Part shown: one piece after another, positions 1 to 4,347 of the stretch
Layout: each line of letters begins with the position of its first letter
Position numbering within the stretch: the stretch's first letter is position 1
Source: Clostridia bacterium
Lineage (GTDB): Bacteria > Bacillota > Clostridia > TANB77 > CAG-508
Assembly: GCA_900752095.1 (NCBI GenBank)
Contig: CAADUD010000072.1
Span: 1 to 5,633, forward strand
DNA length: 5,633 nt
Reading direction: 5' to 3'
Made by a program: the position numbers and the translations under genes
The notes under the pieces: model-generated
Told to the model about the DNA's origin: nothing
Seen by the model: the letters and a program-made list of their open reading frames with translations, nothing else
Databases searched by the model: none

Positions 1-1010
1 CAGTTTTAGCAGAAGGAGCTATGAGAGACGCCTTAAGTATTTTGGAAAGGTGTTTGCAAGAAGGAAACGAAAAAATTGATGAGGATTTAGTAAAAGATTT
101 AGTTGGTATTCCAAAATTAACTTTTGTATCTCGTATTATGCGTGCTATAGTAGAATATCACGTAGAAGAGGTATTAAAAGCAGTAGAAGGAGTAAATAAT
201 GAAGGAAAAGATTTACAAAATCTTTTGTGGGAACTAATTAAATATACTAAAGACATTCTAGTATGGAAAACCTGTGAAAAATTAGAAGTATATAGTGAAG
301 AAGAATTAAAACAAATAGAGGAATTATCAAAACAAATTTCGAAAGAAAGATTATTACAAATTATCTATACCTTATCACAATTAGAAAATGACATGAAATG
401 GTCTTCTCAAAAAACAGTATTATTTGAAGTGGCAATGATAAAACTTTGTTATTTAGAAGAGAGCAGCAAAGGGATAGGAATAGAAGATATTGTGCAAAGA
501 TTAAATATAATAGAAAACAAAATAAATTCAGGAAAAATTGCAGTAAAATTAGATTCTAATGGGGAACAAATGCAAAATGAAACAAGTCAAAAAACACAAA
601 ACAATCAAAAACAGGTAAAAATAAATCCAAATATAGGAAAAGTAGGAATAGAACAAGTAAGTAATGTACGAGTAGAAAAATTATCATTTTGGCCTAAAGT
701 AATAGAAGAATTAAAACAACAAAGAAAAATGCTATTAGCTAGTAACTTGTTAAATACTGTGGCAACTATGTTAAACGATATGACAGTAGGAATTGTTTTT
801 CAAAGTGGACTTACCCCTTTTGTAAAAAGTATTATGGAAAAACCAGAAAATATTCAAGAATTAACAAGACTGGTATCTATAGAATGTGGAAAAGAAATGA
901 GAATTAAGTTATTAGATTATCAAGATCCAAGTTTAAAACAAAAATTAGAAAATTCACAGGAAAAAGCAGTAGAAGAATTAGGTATTGATGTAAATGTAAT
1001 AGATTCTTGA
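1..1010 (+). CDS. dnaX: DNA polymerase III subunit tau/gamma, 3' part (5' end outside window)
   Basis: DnaX is the motor and organiser subunit of the clamp loader that places the beta clamp on DNA during replication. The frame is open from base 3 (V-L-A-E-G-A-M-R-D-A-L-S), so the ATG at 21 is an internal Met and not the start. G-A-M-R-D-A-L-S matches the sensor-2 helix of the AAA+ module, with its conserved Arg. The Walker A/B motifs and zinc site must lie upstream of the window. About 335 residues are visible. The first ~150 are the helical collar domain (domain III), then comes a Q/N/K-rich linker (around bases 550-650), then a C-terminal tau-specific region (S-F-W-P-K-V-I-E-E-L). I estimate 540 residues in full, close to Firmicute DnaX proteins. 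It ends in TGA followed directly by TAG. The co-oriented ybaB and recR downstream strongly support the call. Confidence 0.95.
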   Translation, partial: VLAEGAMRDALSILERCLQEGNEKIDEDLVKDLVGIPKLTFVSRIMRAIVEYHVEEVLKAVEGVNNEGKDLQNLLWELIKYTKDILVWKTCEKLEVYSEEELKQIEELSKQISKERLLQIIYTLSQLENDMKWSSQKTVLFEVAMIKLCYLEESSKGIGIEDIVQRLNIIENKINSGKIAVKLDSNGEQMQNETSQKTQNNQKQVKINPNIGKVGIEQVSNVRVEKLSFWPKVIEELKQQRKMLLASNLLNTVATMLNDMTVGIVFQSGLTPFVKSIMEKPENIQELTRLVSIECGKEMRIKLLDYQDPSLKQKLENSQEKAVEELGIDVNVIDS

Positions 1011-1114
1011 TAGTTTAATAGAAAACATAGAATTTAAGCTAAAAACGAAAAGAAAAAATAAAAACTAGGCCACAAAGTAAAAAAAGAATGTTTAAGAAAC
1101 AAAATTATAATAAA

Positions 1115-1120
1115 AGGAGA
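1115..1120 (+). promoter_or_regulatory. Ribosome binding site that decides the ybaB start
   Basis: AGGAGA lies 9 nt before the ATG at 1130. An in-frame ATG at 1088 would add 14 residues (M-F-K-K-Q-N-Y...) but has only an A-run in front of it. The downstream start also gives the usual Gly/Met-rich N terminus of this family. Confidence 0.85.
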
Positions 1121-1129
1121 GATAAAATT

Positions 1130-1468
1130 ATGTCAAAAAGAGGATTCCCAGGAATGGGCGGATTTGGTGGAATGAATATTAACCAATTAATGAAAGAAGC
1201 AAAAAAAATGCAAGCAGATATGGAAAAATCACAAACAGAACTTGCAAGTAAAGAATTTGAAGCAACTACTGGTGGAGGAGCTGTTTATGTAAAAGTATCT
1301 GGAGCAAAAGAAGTAAAAGAAATTAAAATTCAAAAAGAAGCGGTAGATCCAGAAGATGTAGAAATGTTACAAGATTTAATATTAAGTTGTGTAAATGAAG
1401 CCTTAAGAAAAGTAGACAGTGCCCAAGCACAAGAACTTGGAAAATATAATATCCCAGGATTAATGTAA
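1130..1468 (+). CDS. ybaB: YbaB/EbfC family nucleoid-associated DNA-binding protein
   Basis: This is a small homodimeric DNA-binding protein of the YbaB/EbfC family, thought to help organise the nucleoid and often encoded between dnaX and recR. With the start at 1130 it is 112 residues, a normal family length. The N terminus (residues 4-15) is rich in Gly, Met and Phe. A long amphipathic helix follows (about 16-41, N-Q-L-M-K-E-A-K-K-M-Q), then the conserved E-A-T-T-G-G-G-A-V segment (44-52), the D-P-E-D-V-E-M-L-Q-D-L-I helix (73-84) and the N-E-A-L-R-K-V helix (89-95). The gap from dnaX is about 120 bases and the gap to recR 30 bases, so cotranscription with recR is likely. I see no convincing promoter in the dnaX-ybaB gap. 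The family assignment is firm; the cellular role comes from studies of homologues. Confidence 0.95.
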   Translation: MSKRGFPGMGGFGGMNINQLMKEAKKMQADMEKSQTELASKEFEATTGGGAVYVKVSGAKEVKEIKIQKEAVDPEDVEMLQDLILSCVNEALRKVDSAQAQELGKYNIPGLM

Positions 1469-1498
1469 TTTGTTATTGTAAGAAAGAGGAATAAAAAC

Positions 1499-2101
1499 AT
1501 GTCATCTTACTATGCACCATCTATTGAAAAACTAATAGAAGCATTTGAAAAATTGCCTAGCATTGGAAATAAAACAGCTGCTAGGCTTGCTTTTCATATT
1601 TTAGATGCATCAGAAGAAGAAACAAAGGAATTTGTACAAGCTATTTTGGATGCAAAAAAGAATTTAAAATATTGTTCGCAATGCTACAATATTTCTGATA
1701 CAGACCCATGTCCTATTTGTGCTAATCAAAATCGTGACCATAGCGTTATATGTGTAGTAGAAGATGTAAAAGATGTAGTAGCAATGGAAAGAACTCACGA
1801 ATTTAAAGGAGTATATCATGTATTACATGGTAGTATATCCCCTATGAACGGAGTAGGTCCAGATGACATTAAAATAAAAGAGTTACTTTCTCGCTTGATG
1901 GGTGGGGAAGTAAAAGAGGTCATTTTAGCAACGAATCCAAGAGTAGAAGGAGAAGCGACAGCAATGTATATTTCTAAACTAGTAAAACCACTCGGAATAA
2001 AGGCAACTAGAATTGCCCATGGAATTCCTGTAGGTGGAGATTTAGAATATACAGATGAAGTTACCTTAAGTAAAGCTTTAGAAGGAAGAAGAGAAGTTTA
2101 A
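1499..2101 (+). CDS. recR: Recombination mediator protein RecR
   Basis: RecR works with RecO (and RecF) to load RecA on SSB-coated single-stranded DNA during gap repair. The 200-residue length is typical. In order: a helix-hairpin-helix DNA-binding segment (residues 19-35, L-P-S-I-G-N-K-T-A-A-R-L), a four-Cys zinc site (C59, C62, C71, C74), a Toprim domain from about residue 82 (V-V-E-D-V-K-D at 86-92; later A-T-N-P-R-V-E-G-E-A-T-A) and the conserved C-terminal R-I-A-H-G-I-P-V-G-G-D-L-E-Y-T-D-E segment. All key residues are present, so the protein should be functional. AGAGGA sits 8 nt before the ATG. It is the last gene of the dnaX-ybaB-recR group and stops 2 bases before an inverted-repeat terminator. 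Confidence 0.98.
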   Translation: MSSYYAPSIEKLIEAFEKLPSIGNKTAARLAFHILDASEEETKEFVQAILDAKKNLKYCSQCYNISDTDPCPICANQNRDHSVICVVEDVKDVVAMERTHEFKGVYHVLHGSISPMNGVGPDDIKIKELLSRLMGGEVKEVILATNPRVEGEATAMYISKLVKPLGIKATRIAHGIPVGGDLEYTDEVTLSKALEGRREV

Positions 2102-2169
2102 AAAATTGTCAATGGAGACGGAAATTAATATTGTTAAAAATCTACGTCCCCATTGACAATTAATTTTTT
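2101..2169. terminator. Bidirectional intrinsic terminator between convergent genes
   Basis: The arms at 2104-2120 and 2145-2161 pair over 17 positions with a single A/C mismatch (2116 against 2149). On the + strand the stem is followed closely by six T (2164-2169). On the - strand it is followed by five T (the complement of 2101-2105). It can therefore end transcripts from recR and from the converging glycosyltransferase gene. The loop of 24 nt is long for a terminator, although T-T-A-A at 2125-2128 and 2134-2137 could shorten it. The right arm contains the stop codon of the - strand gene. Confidence 0.7.
2104..2161. repeat. 17-bp imperfect inverted repeat, 58 bp overall, possibly a mobile palindrome
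   Basis: The left arm reads AATTGTCAATGGAGACG; the right arm is the reverse complement of AATTGTCAATGGGGACG. The arms are clearly more GC-rich than the AT-rich loop and flanks. Long near-perfect arms around a short non-coding core resemble a small palindromic repeat of the REP or MITE kind. Only one copy is in the window, so repetition in the genome is inferred and not seen, and no clear target-site duplication is visible. Confidence 0.55.
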
Positions 2170-3287
2170 AAAATCAATTCACAAATTTCTTTTGTAGAAT
2201 TTTTTTTAGCAAGCAATTTGGCATTTTTCTTCATATTTTCTAACTTTTCCTTATCTTGAAACAAAGAAATTAGGATTTCATTAGGGTTATCTTTAGCTCG
2301 TATCCAAATTCCTGCACCTTTTTGTTCTAAGAATTCTGCATTTTCTTCTTCTTGCCCAGGTATTGGATTAATCACAATCATAGGAAGCTCACAAGCTAAT
2401 GTTTCAGTAGTTGTTAATCCACCAGGTTTACTTACCACAATACTTGCAATATGCATTAATTCTGGTACTTTATCAGTAAAACCTAAAACACGAACTCTAT
2501 CTTGTGCATGGTATTCTTTTACCAAGTCTTCAAAAGCTTCTTTCATTTTCTCATTTTTGCCAGCAGCTGCCACAATTTGATAATTTGGTACTTTTTCTAA
2601 AAAAGCTTTCAGAACAGCTACAGTACGTTCTTTTCCTAATCCAAATTCTCCTCCACCAAAAAATAATATTACTTTTTTATTAGGATTTAAATTAAACATT
2701 TCATAAATTTTATTTTTGTCAAAACTTTCAAAAAATCTGCTAGACATAGGAATTCCAGTAACATGTATTTTATTTTCATCAACTCCATAAATTACTAAAT
2801 CTTGTTTCATAGAATCGTTAGAAACAAAAAATAAATTAGTGTATTCATGACCAATAAGCCATTGTTTGTGCATTGCAAAATCGGTCATAATAGTAGCAAG
2901 GTTGCAATTAAGAAGTCCTTTTTTCTTTAAAAAACTTACCATTTGACTACTAAAAGGATGAGTAGAAATAATATAATCTGGATCTTTTTCTTGAATCAAT
3001 TTTAATAATTTTTTAGCCATTAGTTTATTACTATCTTTACTAATTTTAGAAAGTAACCCTTTTTCAGAGCCAGAATAAACTTTGCCCCATAATTTAGGAG
3101 CTTTTTTAGCCATTTCTCTATAAGCCCCAGTCGTTAATTTCTCCAATGTCTTGCTAATATATTTCATGCAGTCAATCATTTCTGTTTCTATAACAGGATA
3201 ATTTTCTAAAAAATAATTTTGAATTGATTTTGCTGCAGATAAATGCCCTCCACCATAAGAAGCATAAAAAATTAATATTTTTTTCAT
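2160..3287 (-). CDS. MGDG-synthase/UgtP-type diacylglycerol glycosyltransferase
   Basis: This is predicted to transfer a hexose from a nucleotide sugar to diacylglycerol at the cytoplasmic face of the membrane, making glycolipids used in the membrane and as lipoteichoic-acid anchors. The protein is 375 residues, slightly shorter than Bacillus UgtP/YpfP. The N-terminal MGDG-synthase domain opens with A-S-Y-G-G-G-H (9-15), followed by S-T-H-P-F-S (108-113) and T-D-F-A-M-H (135-140). The C-terminal GT28-like domain starts near 205 with F-F-G-G-G-E-F-G, then L-G-F-T-D (268-272), the donor-binding K-P-G-G-L-T-T-T-E (287-295) and P-I-P-G-Q-E-E-E-N (308-316). There is no signal peptide or transmembrane helix. 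The ATG at 3285-3287 fits the family N terminus M-K-K-I-L-I, although no Shine-Dalgarno lies at normal distance. Sugar donor and number of sugars added cannot be told from sequence. It is a single-gene unit converging on recR. Confidence 0.88.
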   Translation of the reverse strand: MKKILIFYASYGGGHLSAAKSIQNYFLENYPVIETEMIDCMKYISKTLEKLTTGAYREMAKKAPKLWGKVYSGSEKGLLSKISKDSNKLMAKKLLKLIQEKDPDYIISTHPFSSQMVSFLKKKGLLNCNLATIMTDFAMHKQWLIGHEYTNLFFVSNDSMKQDLVIYGVDENKIHVTGIPMSSRFFESFDKNKIYEMFNLNPNKKVILFFGGGEFGLGKERTVAVLKAFLEKVPNYQIVAAAGKNEKMKEAFEDLVKEYHAQDRVRVLGFTDKVPELMHIASIVVSKPGGLTTTETLACELPMIVINPIPGQEEENAEFLEQKGAGIWIRAKDNPNEILISLFQDKEKLENMKKNAKLLAKKNSTKEICELILKN

Positions 3288-3297
3288 AATAATTTTA

Positions 3298-3330
3298 TCG
3301 TATATTATAAAATATAACGAAAACCTCCTT
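3298..3330 (-). promoter_or_regulatory. Split ribosome binding site: strong Shine-Dalgarno plus hairpin before the glycosyltransferase
   Basis: Read on the - strand, AAGGAGG (3330-3324) is a near-perfect Shine-Dalgarno, but 36 nt separate it from the ATG. No ATG, GTG or TTG occurs in the in-frame codons between, and nothing closer resembles a Shine-Dalgarno. The gap contains an inverted repeat (3320-3298): TCG-T-TATATT, loop TTAT, then AATATA-CGA, giving 9 pairs with one bulged T. Folding it would leave about 13 nt of effective spacing. The stem is AT-rich and weak, so the role is an inference. Confidence 0.5.
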
Positions 3331-3368
3331 ACATAATTTATTTAAAGTTTTAAGAGATTTCAATAAAC

Positions 3369-3397
3369 CTTATATATTGAAAAATTTAGTAATTCAA
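3369..3397 (-). promoter_or_regulatory. Candidate sigma-A promoter for the glycosyltransferase
   Basis: On the - strand, TTGAAT (-35, 3397-3392) and TATAAG (-10, 3374-3369) are 17 bp apart. Transcription would begin near 3362, giving a leader of about 75 nt that contains the Shine-Dalgarno and hairpin. The -35 matches 4 of 6 and the -10 matches 5 of 6 consensus positions. Chance matches are common in DNA this AT-rich. Confidence 0.45.
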
Positions 3398-3404
3398 ATA
3401 TAAA

Positions 3405-3462
3405 TTGAAAGTATATTAAATTTTCTTATAAAATCTTAACATAATTCAGCAAGAAATACAAT
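3405..3462 (+). promoter_or_regulatory. Candidate + strand promoter(s), probably of the decayed ATPase gene
   Basis: Two weak possibilities precede the pseudogene: TTGAAA (3405-3410) with TATAAA (3427-3432) at 16 bp, and TTAACA (3436-3441) with TACAAT (3457-3462) at 15 bp. The first -35 lies back to back with the -35 of the - strand promoter, and the two form a TTCAA/TTGAA palindrome (3393-3409). Either could have driven the gene that is now broken. Confidence 0.25.
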
Positions 3463-3519
3463 AAAAAAACATATTAAAAAATAGCACAGTATATTTAAAG
3501 AGGTGATTAGATATATGAT

Positions 3520-3716
3520 ATGAAAAGAAAGATTTATGAAAAATTATTATATTGAAAAGATAATAAAATAAAAATACCTTATATGTTGATAGGAGCAATA
3601 CAGATATGAATGGGGATATTGTACCAATAGAAGTGAAAGAATCTGATAATATTACTTTTAAAAGTTTAAACTATTATATAAAAAGATATAAATTGATTAT
3701 TAAAAAACATGAATAA
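3520..3716 (+). pseudogene. Collapsed remnant of an AAA_14/DUF4143 ATPase gene
   Basis: From the ATG at 3520 one frame reads M-K-R-K-I-Y-E-K-L-L-Y, a TGA (3553-3555), then K-D-N-K-I-K-I-P-Y-M-L-I-G-A-I-Q-I and a TGA at 3607. This looks like the N terminus of AAA_14-type ATPases (M-K-R-K-I-Y-x-x-L-L-x-W-K ... L-I-G-A-R-Q-x-G-K-T), with the expected Trp turned into a stop and the Walker A Arg changed to Ile. Just after that point a different frame (3606-3716) reads M-N-G-D-I-V-P-I-E-V-K, then K-S-L-N-Y-Y-I-K-R-Y-K, the pattern near the end of the C-terminal DUF4143 domain. The whole middle, including the rest of the P-loop, is missing, and the joint near 3601-3611 shifts frame. AGAGGTG (3499-3505) looks like the original ribosome binding site. 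The family is recognised from memory of its conserved ends. Such proteins are common in Clostridia and their role is poorly known. Confidence 0.75.
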
Positions 3717-3739
3717 TTTAACAAAAAATGTACAAAATA
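3710..3739 (+). promoter_or_regulatory. Putative sigma-G (forespore) promoter of sleB-ypeB
   Basis: TGAATA (3710-3715) matches the sigma-G -35 consensus TGMATA fully. After 17 bp, CAAAATA (3733-3739) matches the -10 consensus CATAMTA at 6 of 7 positions. Transcription would begin about 35 nt before the sleB start. In Bacillus, sleB-ypeB is transcribed by sigma-G in the forespore, so position and type agree. The -35 overlaps the stop codon of the upstream gene remnant. Confidence 0.55.
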
Positions 3740-3780
3740 CAAGTAGAAAAAATATTTTGTAAAAAGAATGGAGATAATAT

Positions 3781-4278
3781 ATGAAAATAAAAAAAGAAAC
3801 TTACAATATTCTAAAAACAAGCATTTTATCAATTATGGTAGTACTTGTATTGATTGCTATTTTTTATCTTTTTAGCCTATTTGGAACAAAAGAACAAGTA
3901 AGAGCAGCAGGCGGAGGAAATACCTCTGATGTACAACTTTTGGCAAGAGCCATTAATGGAGAAGCAAGAGGAGAACCTTATGAAGGGCAAGTAGCAGTTG
4001 GTGCTGTTATTTTAAATAGGGTAAAAGATTCCAGATTTCCAAATACTATTGCAGGGGTTATTTACCAAGCTGGAGCATTTACAGCAGTAGCAGATGGCCA
4101 AATAAATGTACCAATAGATGAAGATTCCACTGTAGTAAAAGCTGCACAAGATGCTTTAAATGGTTGGGACCCAACCGGTGGAGCAGTTTATTATTTTAAC
4201 CCAGATACAGCAACTAATAAATGGATTTGGTCAAGACCGGTTATTAAAACAATTGGAAAGCACAGATTTTGTAAGTAA
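3781..4278 (+). CDS. sleB: Spore cortex-lytic enzyme, SleB/CwlJ-type cell wall hydrolase (short form)
   Basis: SleB is a lytic transglycosylase that cuts muramic-lactam-containing cortex peptidoglycan during spore germination. The 165-residue protein begins with Lys-rich residues 1-12 and a hydrophobic helix (about 14-34), acting as a signal peptide or anchor; V-R-A (40-42) could be a signal-peptidase site. The Hydrolase_2 catalytic domain fills residues 50-165: L-L-A-R-A-I-N-G-E-A-R-G-E (53-65, Glu61 the expected catalytic acid), G-Q-V-A-V-G-A-V-I-L-N-R (69-80), G-G-A-V-Y-Y-F-N-P (133-141) and the closing I-G-K-H-R-F-C-K. The N-terminal peptidoglycan-binding domain of Bacillus SleB is absent. 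GGAG lies 7 nt before the ATG. Adjacent ypeB favours SleB over CwlJ, which normally lacks a signal peptide and pairs with gerQ. Confidence 0.9.
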   Translation: MKIKKETYNILKTSILSIMVVLVLIAIFYLFSLFGTKEQVRAAGGGNTSDVQLLARAINGEARGEPYEGQVAVGAVILNRVKDSRFPNTIAGVIYQAGAFTAVADGQINVPIDEDSTVVKAAQDALNGWDPTGGAVYYFNPDTATNKWIWSRPVIKTIGKHRFCK

Positions 4279-4281
4279 TGT

Positions 4282-4307
4282 AGAAGTTTATAGGAATCTT
4301 CTTTTTT
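4282..4307 (+). terminator. Weak hairpin with T-run between sleB and ypeB
   Basis: AGAAG (4282-4286) pairs with CTTCT (4298-4302). Two more pairs (4288-4289 with 4295-4296) can form inside after a T/T mismatch. T continues to 4307. The stem is short and A/T-rich, so at most it would lower read-through into ypeB; the pair is still likely one transcript. Confidence 0.3.
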
Positions 4308-4347
4308 ATAGAAAAACCTAAATTTATAAAAACAAGGATGTAAAAGT

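Larger units (their letters stand above)
3288..3780. other. AT-rich intergenic region between divergent genes
   Basis: These 493 bases separate the - strand glycosyltransferase from + strand sleB. In order from the left they hold the split ribosome binding site and leader of the glycosyltransferase, its candidate promoter, weak + strand promoters, a pseudogene remnant of an AAA_14/DUF4143 ATPase, and a sigma-G-like promoter for sleB. I see no tRNA, structured RNA, riboswitch or CRISPR repeats. Between about 3463 and 3498 I see nothing specific. Confidence 0.7.

Noticed and set aside
21..23. The ATG at 21 as the start of a separate gene.
   Set aside because: The frame is open to the window edge and the preceding codons (V-L-A-E-G-A) continue the DnaX sensor-2 segment, so it is an internal Met.
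570..625. A-rich stretch in dnaX as a tau/gamma frameshift or transcript-slippage site.
   Set aside because: The longest A-run is six, no A-AAA-AAG type heptamer sits in the reading phase, and no hairpin follows.
1106..1111. A perfect TATAAT upstream of ybaB as a promoter.
   Set aside because: There is no acceptable -35 at 16-18 bp, and transcription would begin within the Shine-Dalgarno sequence.
1088..1129. A 14-residue N-terminal extension of YbaB from the ATG at 1088.
   Set aside because: It has no ribosome binding site and is unlike the family N terminus; the ATG at 1130 has AGGAGA at 9 nt.
3553..3555. The in-frame TGA at an expected Trp, and dnaX ending TGA-TAG, might suggest UGA is read as Trp.
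   Set aside because: All 14 Trp codons in dnaX, the glycosyltransferase, sleB and ypeB are TGG and none of these genes has an internal TGA. The TGA at 3553 lies in a gene that is broken in other ways too, so plain decay explains it.
3717..3770. A short open frame after the ATPase remnant as a continuation of the DUF4143 C terminus.
   Set aside because: Its translation (K-N-M-N-N-L-T-K...) does not resemble the family ending and is low complexity, as expected of random AT-rich DNA.
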